Below, in pieces: positions 34,265 through 42,778 of a stretch of 64,000 nucleotides of DNA. The translations under genes were made by a program, and so were the position numbers. Within the stretch, counting starts at the first letter, position 1; the number at the start of each line of letters is the position of its first letter. The stretch covers positions 62,001-126,000 of the forward strand of contig NZ_CP117996.1 of NCBI RefSeq assembly GCF_028743715.1, read 5' to 3'. Origin of the DNA: Microbacterium sp. Clip185 (lineage in GTDB: Bacteria > Actinomycetota > Actinomycetes > Actinomycetales > Microbacteriaceae). A model generated the notes under the pieces. It worked only from the letters and a program-made list of their open reading frames with translations. It ran no database searches and had not been told where the DNA came from.

Positions 34265-34552
34265 ATGGCCGACAAGTCCATCACCAAGACCGAGCTCGTC
34301 GCGAGCATCGCCAGCGCCACGGGACAGAGCCAGTCCACCGTGTCGAGCGTGCTCGACTCCCTCTTCTCCACGGTCTCCGAGGCCGTCGCCAAGGGCACCA
34401 AGGTCTCCATCCCCGGATGGATCGCGTTCGAGCAGGTCGAGACCTCCGCTCGCACCGGCCGCAACCCGCAGACCGGCGCCGAGATCGCCATCCCCGCCGG
34501 CAAGCGCGTGAAGGTCACCGCCGGTTCGAAGCTCAAGGCTGCCGTCAAGTAA
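34265..34552 (+). CDS. HU family nucleoid-associated DNA-binding protein
   Basis: A 95-residue HU protein (ITKTELVASIASATGQSQSTVSSVLDSLFSTVSEAVAKGTKVSIPGWIAFEQVETSARTGRNPQTGAEIAIPAGKRVKVTAGSKLKAAVK). The DNA-intercalating arm is TGRNPQTGAEIAIPAGK. It lacks the long Lys/Pro-rich tail of mycobacterial HupB, so it is the short form. It is monocistronic: a long upstream leader with an inverted repeat, and a strong terminator 17 bases downstream. ATG 34265 has GGAGG about 8 bases upstream. Confidence 0.96.
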   Translation: MADKSITKTELVASIASATGQSQSTVSSVLDSLFSTVSEAVAKGTKVSIPGWIAFEQVETSARTGRNPQTGAEIAIPAGKRVKVTAGSKLKAAVK

Positions 34553-34569
34553 TCGACGAACGTCTGTGA

Positions 34570-34597
34570 GGGGGGAGCCGTGAGGCTCCCCCCTTTT
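34570..34597 (+). terminator. Intrinsic terminator after the HU gene
   Basis: GGGGGGAGCC pairs with GGCTCCCCCC around a GTGA tetraloop, followed directly by TTTTCG. This is a textbook rho-independent terminator. Confidence 0.95.
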
Positions 34598-34642
34598 CGT
34601 CGTCTGGGCGAGCCGACAGCACGGCGCGCCTAGGCTAGAACG

Positions 34643-36679
34643 GTGATGACGACCGCCCACGCCCGCGCCGCCGGCTCCCGCACGGGCGGCCCGGGAGCGA
34701 CCTCGGCGACGACGCTCCGCGTCGCGGGCCCGGTCATCCTCGCGGTCACCGCCCTCGTCGCTCTCATCGTCGCCCTCGCCTACGGCGGGGGTGCCGCACC
34801 GCTCGTCATCGCCGACGCCGGGCCGGTCGTCCGGTGGGGCCTTCCGATCGCCACGCTCGTGCTGAATCTGGCCGCCGCGACCATGGTCGGAGCCCTCGTG
34901 CTCGCACTGTTCGGTCTGCGCCCGGAGGATCGCGCGTTCGAGGTCGCGCTGGACACCGCATCCATCGGGGCCGCGGTGTTCACCGTCGCCGCCGCCGTCA
35001 CGGGCTTCTTCACGTTCGTCAACGTCTTCAACGCGGCCCCCAGTGCGGATGCGGTCTTCGGACAGCAGCTGGGGCGCTTTCTCGTCGAGGTCGAGCTCGG
35101 CCGCACGTGGCTCATCACCACGGTCGCCGGCGCCGTGCTCACGGTGCTCACCTTCGCGGTGCGTGCGTGGACGCCGACTCTGCTCGTCGCGATCCTGGCG
35201 CTCGCCTCCCTCGTGCCCATGGGGACGCAGGGCCACTCCGGAGAGCTCGAGAACCACAGCGTCGCCGTCACCTCGCTCGTGCTGCACATCCTGGCCGCTG
35301 CGGTCTGGCTGGGAGGCCTCGTGCTGCTGGTCGTGATCCGACCGGTCGTGGCGCGCTCGGGTCAGATCGCCCTGCTGCGGCGCTACTCCAGCATCGCTCT
35401 CGTCGCGTTCATCGTCGTCGCGGTGTCGGGGTCCGTCCGTGCGTGGGTCAGCGTGGAGGCGCTGCCCGCCCTGTTGAGCCCCTACGGCGGGATTCTCGCC
35501 GTCAAGGTCGTCGCCCTCATCGGACTCGGCCTGCTCGGCGCCTGGTACCGCCTGCGGCTCATCTCGCGGATGAACGAGAACGCGAGCGCGCGACGGTTCT
35601 GGACGCTCATCGGCGTGGAACTCGCCCTCATGGGCATAGCGAGCGGCGCCGCCGCCGCTCTCGCCCGCACGCCCCCGCCCACCGACCAGCAGCCGCCGGT
35701 CGCCCGCACCCCTGCCGAGTTCCTCACCGACGCTCCCTTGCCTCCGGAGCTCACGCCGCTGCGGTGGATCACGGCCTGGAACATCGACCTGCTCTGGCTG
35801 TTCGTCGTCGCCTTCGGGATCTTCCTGTACCTCGCCGGCGTGTGGCGCCTGCGTCGCCGTGGCGACCACTGGCCGCTGTACCGCACGATCATGTGGGTCG
35901 CCGGCATGCTGCTGCTGCTGTGGGTGACCTCGGGTGCGGTGAACGCGTACCAGGAGTACCTCTTCAGCGTGCACATGGTCGGCCACATGCTGCTCACGAT
36001 GGCGATCCCGCTGCTGCTCGTGCCCGGTTCCCCGGTCACCCTGGCGCTGCGCGCGATCCGCAAACGCGACGACGGCACCCGCGGCGGGCGCGAGTGGATC
36101 CTGTGGGCGGTGCACACGCCGTTCGCGAAGGTCGTCACGCATCCGATCTTCACGGCCCTCAACTTCGTCGCGTCACTGTGGATCTTCTACTACACCGACC
36201 TGTTCCGCTGGTCGCTCTACGATCACCTCGGGCACATCTGGATGGTGACGCACTTCCTGATCACGGGCTACCTCTTCGTGCTGTCGCTCATCGGGATCGA
36301 TCCGGTACCGTTGCGCTTCCCCTACCCGTTCCGGCTGCTGACTCTCGTGGTCGTCATCGCGATGCACGCGTTCTTCGGCGTGGCGATCATGATGCAGACG
36401 GGTCTGTTCGCCGCCGAGTGGTTCGGCTCGATGGGCCGAACCTGGGGCGCGACGCCGCTCGAGGACCAGTACGTCGGCGGCGGTGTCGCCTGGGGCATCG
36501 GAGAGATCCCATCCCTCATCCTCGGCATCACCGTGGCGATCCAGTGGAGCCGCAGCGACGAACGGCTGCAGCGATCCAACGACCGTCAGGCCGATCGCAC
36601 CGGCGACGCGGAGCTCGAGGAGTACAACGCGCGCCTGGCGGCCATCGCGGCCCGCGACGCGCGCCGCGGCGAGGGCTGA
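34643..36679 (+). CDS. Fused CopD copper-resistance / CtaG cytochrome-oxidase-assembly membrane protein
   Basis: A 678-residue polytopic protein. The first half (about 1-330) is a CopD-like copper-transport domain (QGHSGELENHSVAVTSLVLHILAAAVWLGGLVLL, LRRYSSIALVAFIVVAVSGSVRAWVSV). The second half (about 360-640) is caa3_CtaG, needed for copper delivery to cytochrome oxidase (LWLFVVAFGIFLYLAGVWRL, FSVHMVGHMLLTMAIPLLLVPGSPVTLALRAI, FYYTDLFRWSLYDHLGHIWMVTHFLITGYLF). Histidines in membrane helices are the likely copper ligands. This fusion is known in actinobacteria. The start is GTG 34643 or the adjacent ATG 34646. It ends one base before the convergent gene. Confidence 0.92.
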   Translation: MMTTAHARAAGSRTGGPGATSATTLRVAGPVILAVTALVALIVALAYGGGAAPLVIADAGPVVRWGLPIATLVLNLAAATMVGALVLALFGLRPEDRAFEVALDTASIGAAVFTVAAAVTGFFTFVNVFNAAPSADAVFGQQLGRFLVEVELGRTWLITTVAGAVLTVLTFAVRAWTPTLLVAILALASLVPMGTQGHSGELENHSVAVTSLVLHILAAAVWLGGLVLLVVIRPVVARSGQIALLRRYSSIALVAFIVVAVSGSVRAWVSVEALPALLSPYGGILAVKVVALIGLGLLGAWYRLRLISRMNENASARRFWTLIGVELALMGIASGAAAALARTPPPTDQQPPVARTPAEFLTDAPLPPELTPLRWITAWNIDLLWLFVVAFGIFLYLAGVWRLRRRGDHWPLYRTIMWVAGMLLLLWVTSGAVNAYQEYLFSVHMVGHMLLTMAIPLLLVPGSPVTLALRAIRKRDDGTRGGREWILWAVHTPFAKVVTHPIFTALNFVASLWIFYYTDLFRWSLYDHLGHIWMVTHFLITGYLFVLSLIGIDPVPLRFPYPFRLLTLVVVIAMHAFFGVAIMMQTGLFAAEWFGSMGRTWGATPLEDQYVGGGVAWGIGEIPSLILGITVAIQWSRSDERLQRSNDRQADRTGDAELEEYNARLAAIAARDARRGEG

Positions 36680-36680
36680 C

Positions 36681-37745
36681 TCAGAGCCCCGGGTCGTAGC
36701 CTCCGACGCGGATCGACGCCGTGCCGTCGGGGAGGATGTCGATCGTCCCGTTCACCACGAACGGTACGTCCTCGGACACCTCGCGCAGCGAACCGTCGGC
36801 CAGTGAACGCACCTCGAGATCGATGTGCGCGACCGCATCCGCGTCGGGGATGACCCAGCCCGCACCGTTGGGGAGGACCTCGACGGTGGGCTGCTGCGTG
36901 ATCGACCACGTCGGAAGCTTCTCGACGCGGTTGCGAACGACGAACCCGAACGGGCATCCGGTGGGCTGGAGCACCTGCTGTGTGGTGCACGCGGTGAGGA
37001 ACTCCTCGACCCGCTGCTGCACGACCTTGACGAACTCGTCCGTCGGCTTGGTCTGCACCGTGACGGGGACGTTGACCATGGGCGCGTCCGCGAGAACCGC
37101 GAGCCCCTCGGAGGTCGAGAGCGCACTGTCGACCGTGACCGAGTAGAGGTTGGGCGAGAACACGAGCAGCGACACGGGAGCCACGGGGTCGGCGTCGACG
37201 CCGTCGGGCGAGACCTGGCGCCGGTCGACGCGGAATCCGTTGACGTCGAACGTGGATGAGCCGAGCACCATGAGGTTCATGACCGCGAGAGGACTCTGGC
37301 TGAACCGCCACGTGGGGATGATGCCGAGCGTCCCGTTGCTGCGCACCCGGAACGACGTGGTTCCGTCGTGTCCGCCGGCCACGTAGCTGGCCGTCACGAC
37401 CGTGTCGGCGCCGTCGGCCTGTTCGGACACCACGCGAGCGTCGGTGAGGGAGCTGAGTGCGGCGCTGCGCAGGAGCGCGTCGGATGCGGATGCGGGCAGC
37501 CCCGCATCCGTCAGCTCGGAGGAATCGAGCGAGACGCCGGGCAGCGCCAGAGCGTCTGCGGCGCGCCCGGATTCGAGCATGTTCAGATAGCGCTGCACGA
37601 AGGCGGCGGGGCTGTAGAACTCCTGATACAGCGCCGCGGTTCCCGCGCCGAGGGCCGCGATCAGGAGCGCACCGACGAGGCCGAGAGCCGTGAGATCGAA
37701 CGCCAGGCGCACGCCGGGGCGCCGGGGTCGTGTCGAACGGCTCAC
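36681..37745 (-). CDS. Membrane-anchored hypothetical protein
   Basis: A 354-residue protein. After RPRRPGVRLAFD, one membrane helix (LTALGLVGALLIAALGAGTAAL) leads to an extracytoplasmic region. That region contains repeated beta-rich modules, e.g. FRVRSNGTLGIIPTWRFSQSPLAVMNLMVLGSSTFDVNGFRVDRRQV and FVVRNRVEKLPTWSITQQPTVEVLPNGAGWVIPDADAVAHIDLEV. These two stretches look like a duplicated fold. Two cysteines (TACTTQ and GCPFG) could form a disulfide. No enzyme motif is seen. The start is GTG 37745. It is divergent from the Pif1-type helicase. The function is unknown. Confidence 0.75.
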   Translation of the reverse strand: MSRSTRPRRPGVRLAFDLTALGLVGALLIAALGAGTAALYQEFYSPAAFVQRYLNMLESGRAADALALPGVSLDSSELTDAGLPASASDALLRSAALSSLTDARVVSEQADGADTVVTASYVAGGHDGTTSFRVRSNGTLGIIPTWRFSQSPLAVMNLMVLGSSTFDVNGFRVDRRQVSPDGVDADPVAPVSLLVFSPNLYSVTVDSALSTSEGLAVLADAPMVNVPVTVQTKPTDEFVKVVQQRVEEFLTACTTQQVLQPTGCPFGFVVRNRVEKLPTWSITQQPTVEVLPNGAGWVIPDADAVAHIDLEVRSLADGSLREVSEDVPFVVNGTIDILPDGTASIRVGGYDPGL

Positions 37746-37831
37746 GGGGCAAGTCTAGGAAAGGGTCCCCGCGAAAGCCCGGGGAGTCGCCGTCGGGCGT
37801 CATCTGACCGTTCGGCGCCTAGCATGGATCG

Positions 37832-39178
37832 GTGAGCACCCCCGCCCTCTCCGCCGAGCAGCAGGCGCTGTTCCGGCTCATCGAGGACACTCGGGAGCAC
37901 GTGTTCGTGACCGGCCGTGCCGGCACCGGCAAGTCGACGCTGCTTCAGCACCTGGCCTGGAACACGTCGAAGCAGATCGCCGTGTGCGCCCCGACCGGCG
38001 TCGCCGCACTCAATGTCGAGGGACAGACCATCCACTCGTTGTTCCGGCTTCCGATCGGCCTCATCGCGAACAGCGAGCTCGACCAGTCGGATGCGACCCG
38101 CAAGCTCCTCAACGCGATCGACACGCTCGTGATCGACGAGATCTCCATGGTCAACGCGGATCTCATGGACGCCATCGACCGGGCGCTGCGCCAGGCCCGC
38201 GGCCGCCGCGCCGAGCCCTTCGGCGGCGTGCAGATGGTCATGTTCGGCGATCCGTACCAGCTGGCGCCCGTGCCGCCGCGGGGCGACGAGCTGCGCTACG
38301 TGCGCGATCACTACCACTCGTTCTGGTTCTTCGACGCGCACGTGTGGGCGGGGGAGTCGAGCGGTGACGGCCTCATGGACATGGGGCGGTACGGCGCCGA
38401 CCTCCACGTCGCCGAGCTGCGCGAGATCCATCGGCAATCGGACCCGGGGTTCAAGGCGCTGCTGAACGCCGTGCGCTACGGGCAGGTCACCGCGGACATG
38501 GCGAAGATACTCAACGACACCGGCGCACGTACACCTCCGGAGTTCTCCGCGGATGAGCCCATCATCACGCTCGCGACCCGCAACGACCGGGTCAATGCGA
38601 TCAACCGGCGCCACCTGGACGCCCTCGCGGGTCGCGTGCAGACCGCGCGGGCCGAGGTCAGTGGCGACTTCGGGCGCGGAGAGGCCGCCTTTCCCGCCGA
38701 GCAGGAGCTGCAGCTGAAGGTCGGCGCGCAGGTCATGTTCCTGCGCAACGACACGCAGTCCTACGGCGACGGGCCGCGCTGGGTGAACGGCACGATCGGC
38801 ACGGTGGTCAAGATCGCCGGCAGCATCGTTCGGGTCGAGATCGACGGCCGCGACTACGACGTCGAGCCGGCGGTCTGGGAACGTTTCCGTTACGCGTACG
38901 ACGCCGCATCCCGCTCGCTCAGCAGGGAGGTCGTGGCCGAGTTCACGCAGTTCCCGCTGCGGCTGGCATGGGCGGTCACCATCCACAAGTCGCAGGGCAA
39001 GACGTACGATCGCGCCATCGTGGATCTCGGGGCGGGGGCCTTCGCTCCCGGGCAGACCTACGTCGCGCTGTCCCGGCTGACCTCGCTCGACGGGCTGTAC
39101 CTGTCGCGGCCGCTCCGCCCCTCCGACATCCGCGTCGATCCCGACGTGCAGCGGTTCATGTCCCGAGCCCGCGCCTGA
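37832..39178 (+). CDS. Pif1/RecD-like superfamily 1 helicase
   Basis: A 448-residue SF1B helicase. Walker A is GRAGTGKSTLL (about residue 28), motif Ia APTGVAALNVEGQTIHSLFRL, Walker B VIDEISMVNADLMDAID, motif III MVMFGDPYQLAPVPP, motif IV-like ATRNDRVNAINRRHLDAL. The C-terminal motifs V/VI are AWAVTIHKSQGKTYDRAIVDLG and GQTYVALSRLTSLDGLYL. It unwinds DNA 5-prime to 3-prime and is related to Pif1, with possible roles at G-quadruplexes or in repair. It is stand-alone and short, with no accessory domains. The start is GTG 37832. A terminal-inverted-repeat element lies 53 bases downstream. Confidence 0.93.
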   Translation: MSTPALSAEQQALFRLIEDTREHVFVTGRAGTGKSTLLQHLAWNTSKQIAVCAPTGVAALNVEGQTIHSLFRLPIGLIANSELDQSDATRKLLNAIDTLVIDEISMVNADLMDAIDRALRQARGRRAEPFGGVQMVMFGDPYQLAPVPPRGDELRYVRDHYHSFWFFDAHVWAGESSGDGLMDMGRYGADLHVAELREIHRQSDPGFKALLNAVRYGQVTADMAKILNDTGARTPPEFSADEPIITLATRNDRVNAINRRHLDALAGRVQTARAEVSGDFGRGEAAFPAEQELQLKVGAQVMFLRNDTQSYGDGPRWVNGTIGTVVKIAGSIVRVEIDGRDYDVEPAVWERFRYAYDAASRSLSREVVAEFTQFPLRLAWAVTIHKSQGKTYDRAIVDLGAGAFAPGQTYVALSRLTSLDGLYLSRPLRPSDIRVDPDVQRFMSRARA

Positions 39179-39231
39179 CGCATCCCCTCCGGTCCACGTT
39201 CGGGTTCTCCGCCTTCGGGGCCGGTTCTCCG

Positions 39232-39515
39232 TGCCCGAGTTGCGTCGCATATGCGCAGATGAGCCACTTCTGCGCAGCGGCGGCAGTTATTGACTGTGGC
39301 AGTTGCGCAAAAGTGTGGCCCTCGACAGGGGGCGGATGCGGCGATCGGGACGCCGGGCTCGGGCCATAGGCGGGGCTGGGCCGGGTCGAGGTGAGGCCGG
39401 GTCCAGGTGGGGGCGGGCTGGTAAAGGGCGACAGTTCTGCGCAGATGCGCCAGTCAATGACTGTGGCGGATGCGGAAGGGTGTGGCAATTGCGCATATGC
39501 GACGCAACTCGGGCA
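39232..39515. repeat. 284-bp element with 26-bp terminal inverted repeats, copy B
   Basis: The perfect inverted ends lie at 39232-39257 and 39490-39515 (TGCCCGAGTTGCGTCGCATA then TGCGCA). Internal words shared with copy A are CACTTCTGCGCAG, TTGCGCAAAAGTGTGGC, TCTGCGCAGATGCG and the palindromic CAGTCAATGACTG. The centre (39320-39420) is unrelated to copy A apart from high GC. No ORF or target-site duplication is found. It fills most of the gene-free gap 39179-39549 between two convergent genes. Confidence 0.85.
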
Positions 39516-39549
39516 TAGGAAGGGTGCCCGACGGGCGCGCCGCGCGGGG

Positions 39550-40203
39550 TCAGGCCGCGGCTTCGGCCTTCGCCCGGGCGAGGTCCTCGAACAGCTCGGT
39601 GTTGAACCGGTAGGCCAGCAGCACCTCGTCGATCACACGCTCCTTCTCGGCCTCGTCCCAGGGGGCGGCGTCGAGCTGAACACGGTAGTGCTCCTTGAAC
39701 TCCTTCGGGTCGGCGATGTCCGCGAAGATGTAGAACCCGATGCCATTGGTGTCGAAGCCGAACCGGCGCTGCATGAGCTTGCCGATGAACAGCCCGCCCG
39801 ACAGATCGCCGAGGTACCGGGTGTAGTGGTGGGCGACGAACCCGCCCGGCCACGTCGCCCCGACCTGGTTGATGCGGTCGACGTAGCGCCGCGTCGTCGG
39901 CAACGGCTCGATCCGCTCGCGCCAGTCGGGACCGACGAGGAACTCGAGATCGGCGGCGAGGGCGGGAAGGCGGGTGAGGCGCTCGCTGATGAACACCGCA
40001 GCCACCGGGTCGCGCCGCATCCGCTCCGCCGCGGACTCCAGTGCCTCGTAGATGAACCAGTGCTGCGCGACCAGCGCGATGTAGTCGTCGCGTGTGCCCT
40101 CGCCCTTGATGAGGTCGGACATGAATCCGGCGCCTTCGCTGCCCGAGTGGGCACCGCTGGAACGCTCGCGGAGGGCTGCGGAGAACGGGATCGGCTCGCT
40201 CAT
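39550..40203 (-). CDS. Biliverdin-producing heme oxygenase
   Basis: A 217-residue HmuO-type heme oxygenase. The proximal heme ligand is His19 in ALRERSSGAHSGSEGAGFM. It has ALVAQHWFIYEALESAAERM, the distal-helix signature FVAHHYTRYLGDLSGGLFIGKLMQRRFG with the conserved glycines, and GIGFYIFADIADPKEFKEHYRVQLDAA. It cleaves heme to release iron. ATG 40203 gives the usual start; a start three codons earlier is possible. A DtxR/IdeR box lies 17 bases upstream, and the DUF2470 gene sits upstream on the same strand. Confidence 0.95.
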   Translation of the reverse strand: MSEPIPFSAALRERSSGAHSGSEGAGFMSDLIKGEGTRDDYIALVAQHWFIYEALESAAERMRRDPVAAVFISERLTRLPALAADLEFLVGPDWRERIEPLPTTRRYVDRINQVGATWPGGFVAHHYTRYLGDLSGGLFIGKLMQRRFGFDTNGIGFYIFADIADPKEFKEHYRVQLDAAPWDEAEKERVIDEVLLAYRFNTELFEDLARAKAEAAA

Positions 40204-40219
40204 GCCGCCCACTATACCT

Positions 40220-40238
40220 TCAGGTAAGCAGAACCTAA
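40220..40238. promoter_or_regulatory. DtxR/IdeR iron box upstream of heme oxygenase
   Basis: On the minus strand the sequence is TTAGGTTCTGCTTACCTGA, matching the 19-base consensus TWAGGTTAGSCTWACCTWA at 16 positions. It is directly in front of the heme oxygenase start, so the gene should be repressed by iron-loaded DtxR/IdeR. Confidence 0.88.
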
Positions 40239-40269
40239 ATCGTCAATTCGCCCAGGATGTCGGATGCGG

Positions 40270-40578
40270 TCAATGTGGGCGCGGCTCGATGCCCAGCTCG
40301 GCGCACGCGGCGTCATACAGCGCAACGATCTCCCGTCGCACCTCGCGCCGTTCGGTGATGGGGCCGCCCGGCCATGTCAGCCGCATGTCGATGCTGGCAC
40401 CGCCGGCCGCCGTGATGATCCAGTCGCCGCCGTCGCCGTCGAAGCCGACCATGCGGGCGCCCACGGGTGCCGGATGCGGGCCGAAAGCACGCGCGAAGAG
40501 CAGGTTGTCGTCGGAGTGATCGGAGTTCATGTGCCCGAGAACACCGGCCAGCGTCTCATCGTCGAAAACGTGCGTCAT
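40270..40578 (-). CDS. DUF2470 domain protein (heme-utilisation associated)
   Basis: A 102-residue DUF2470 protein (VFDDETLAGVLGHMNSDHSDDNLLFARAFGPHPAPVGARMVGFDGDGGDWIITAAGGASIDMRLTWPGGPITERREVRREIVALYDAACAELG). The HMNSDHSDDNLLF helix with three histidine-like ligands is the hallmark. DUF2470 forms the C-terminal part of HugZ-type heme-degrading proteins, and here stands alone next to heme oxygenase. It is probably part of the same iron-controlled unit, though the DtxR box lies downstream of this gene, so heme oxygenase also has its own promoter. Confidence 0.85.
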   Translation of the reverse strand: MTHVFDDETLAGVLGHMNSDHSDDNLLFARAFGPHPAPVGARMVGFDGDGGDWIITAAGGASIDMRLTWPGGPITERREVRREIVALYDAACAELGIEPRPH

Positions 40579-40654
40579 GCAGCACAGCCTAAGAGCCGTG
40601 ATGGTCTTGTGATGTGGGTGTGTTTGAATGCTGGAGCACGACCGCGGGGGTGAA

Positions 40655-41905
40655 ATGCCGATCAGTTCCGGCTTCAAACGCGCTGCCGCCGCGATCGCCG
40701 GCGCAGCCGCCATTGTTTTCGCGCTCGCGGGATGCACGCAGGCGAAGAGCGTCGAGATCGACGTGCCGACTCAGGTGGAGGGCGCCTTCCCCGCCGACAC
40801 GCAGACGCAGCTCGAATCCGCGGTCAACTTCGCCATGGCCGCGACCGGTTCGACCGGCGCGATCGTCGGTGTCTGGGCGCCGTGGAGCGGATCGTGGGTG
40901 GCCGGTGTCGGCGACGCCTCGACCGACGACGTGTTCCGGGTGGGCGAGCTGACCCGCCCGATGATCTGCGACGTGCTGTACGAGATGGTCGACGCGGGAA
41001 CCGTCTCGCTCGACGACGAGGTGCGCACGTACGTCCCCAGTGTCGCGGGCCTCAGCGGCGTGACCCTCGGCATGCTGTGCGACGGAACGAGCGGTCTGGG
41101 CTCCTACGGTGCCGTGCTGCAGGATGACGCGATCGGACTGCCTGCGCGCGAATGGAACGCTGCGGAGCTCGCCGCCTACGGCATCACCGGCTTCGACCCG
41201 GCCACGGCCGGCGTCGCATGGCGCGACTCCGACACCGCCTACGTTCTGCTCGGACTCGCGCTGGAGAACGCCGGTTCCGAGAGCGCGGCGACCTTGCTCT
41301 CCGAGCACGTCTTCGCGCCCCTGGGCCTGTCCCACACCAGCCTTCCCGGACGCACCGCAGCCAAGCCCGGACAGCCTGCTCTGACGGGTCTGCTGTCGCA
41401 GCCCGGTGCCGACGGCGCCATGAACTGCGCCGAGCCGCGCGACATGACCACGATGTCCTCCAGCTTCGGATTCACGAACGCGGGTGTCGTCTCCACGATC
41501 GCCGATGTCGGCCGGTACACGCAGGCGCTTGCCGCCGGAACGTTCGGCGGCAAGGAGCGCTTCGCCTCCCCGATGCTCGTCGCGCCCGACCAGCCGTCGT
41601 GGCTCACCGCTACGGGCGGTGCGTTCCAGGCCGGCTCGCTCATCGGACAGTTCGGCTCGGTGCCCGGGTACATCACCGCATCCTTCGCCGACCCGACCAC
41701 GGGCATGACCGTCTCGGTCGTGCTCAACAACTCCGCGGCCAACGACATGGTGGGCGCCTACCTCGCCTGGGAGCTCGCCTCGATCGCGTCCAAGGCGCCC
41801 GCGGCCAGTGGCCAGAGCACCCCGGATGCGGGTCTGCCCTGGACCGCGCAGCAGTACCACGACGCGATCGCCGCCGCGGCCGTGTGCCCGCTGCCCGCTT
41901 CGTGA
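40655..41905 (+). CDS. Beta-lactamase-fold serine-hydrolase-like lipoprotein, degenerate active site
   Basis: A 416-residue lipoprotein (signal peptide with lipobox ALAGCTQ, Cys at about residue 27) with a class C beta-lactamase/PBP-like domain. The usual SxxK motif (FRIGSVTK) is replaced here by FRVGELTRPM: Ser becomes Glu and Lys becomes Arg. The YxN position is also altered (RDSDTAYVLLG). The fold landmarks SLDDEVRTYVP, CDGTSGLGSYG, GLSHTSLPG and GYITASFADPTTGMTVSVVLNN remain. It is therefore probably a non-catalytic binding protein. ATG 40655 is chosen; the stop overlaps the next gene by 4 bases. Confidence 0.85.
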   Translation: MPISSGFKRAAAAIAGAAAIVFALAGCTQAKSVEIDVPTQVEGAFPADTQTQLESAVNFAMAATGSTGAIVGVWAPWSGSWVAGVGDASTDDVFRVGELTRPMICDVLYEMVDAGTVSLDDEVRTYVPSVAGLSGVTLGMLCDGTSGLGSYGAVLQDDAIGLPAREWNAAELAAYGITGFDPATAGVAWRDSDTAYVLLGLALENAGSESAATLLSEHVFAPLGLSHTSLPGRTAAKPGQPALTGLLSQPGADGAMNCAEPRDMTTMSSSFGFTNAGVVSTIADVGRYTQALAAGTFGGKERFASPMLVAPDQPSWLTATGGAFQAGSLIGQFGSVPGYITASFADPTTGMTVSVVLNNSAANDMVGAYLAWELASIASKAPAASGQSTPDAGLPWTAQQYHDAIAAAAVCPLPAS

Positions 41906-42774
41906 CCGCTCGCTCCGGATCCACCTCCGCCGTCGCCCTCGTCCTGGTCGGCCTCGCCTGCCAGGAGGTCGGCGCCTCGCTCGCCGTTCTGTTGTTCGAC
42001 GAGGTCGGGCCTCTCGGCATGGTCATGCTGCGGCTCGTCTTCGCGGCGATCGTGCTGCTGCTGATCGCGCGGCCGAGCCTGCGGGGGCATTCGCGCGCGG
42101 CGTGGTGGGCGGTCGCGCGATTCGGTCTCGTGCTGGCCCTGATGAACGGGTTGTTCTACCTCGCGCTCGAACGTCTGCCGCTCGGCGTCACCGTGACGAT
42201 CGAGGTTCTGGGGCCGCTGACGCTGTCGATCATCGCGGCGCGCCGGGCGTCCGCGTGGCTCTGGGCCGGACTCGCGTTCCTGGGTGTCGCCGCACTCGGG
42301 GGCGGGGGATGGGACCGCCTCGACCCGCTCGGCGTCGTCTTCGCCCTGGGAGCCGCCGCGAGCTGGGCGCTGTACATCCTTGCCTCGGCGCGGGTCGGAC
42401 GCGAGTTCGTGCGTCTCGACGGACTCGCGCTGGCCATGGCCGTGGGTGCCGTGCTCTCACTGCCCTTCGGCATCGTGGATGCGGGCGGCGCACTACTGCG
42501 CCCCGATCTGCTGGCGCTCGGGGCCGGCGTCGCCGTGCTCTCGTCGACGATCCCCTACGCGCTCGAGCTGTCCGCACTGCGGCGACTGGCCGCATCCACG
42601 TTCGCGATCCTCATGAGTCTCGGACCGGCGACAGCATCGATCGCCGGTTTCCTCCTGCTCGGGCAGCATCTGAGCGTGCTCGAGATCGCGGGCATCGCGC
42701 TGGTGATCGCCGCCAGCATCGGTGCGGTGCTCATGGCGCCGCGTGCCCGACGCGCCGACGAACCGGTGGCCTGA
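41902..42774 (+). CDS. EamA/RhtA-like DMT exporter
   Basis: A 290-residue ten-helix DMT transporter with two EamA repeats: VALVLVGLACQEVGASLAVLLFDEVGPLGMVMLRLVFAAIVLL and ALGAGVAVLSSTIPYALELSALRRLAASTFAILMSLGPATASIAGFLLLGQHL. The second signature closely resembles the RhtA threonine/homoserine exporter subgroup. The start is GTG 41902, within the stop of the degenerate hydrolase gene (GTGA). Their coupling suggests a shared envelope role. It converges with the nucleoside hydrolase after 4 bases. Confidence 0.9.
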   Translation: MTARSGSTSAVALVLVGLACQEVGASLAVLLFDEVGPLGMVMLRLVFAAIVLLLIARPSLRGHSRAAWWAVARFGLVLALMNGLFYLALERLPLGVTVTIEVLGPLTLSIIAARRASAWLWAGLAFLGVAALGGGGWDRLDPLGVVFALGAAASWALYILASARVGREFVRLDGLALAMAVGAVLSLPFGIVDAGGALLRPDLLALGAGVAVLSSTIPYALELSALRRLAASTFAILMSLGPATASIAGFLLLGQHLSVLEIAGIALVIAASIGAVLMAPRARRADEPVA

Positions 42775-42778
42775 CCCC

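Noticed and set aside
39391..40227. 278-codon plus-strand ORF opposite heme oxygenase
   Set aside because: Shadow of the heme oxygenase gene, whose minus-strand frame carries all family motifs and the iron box.
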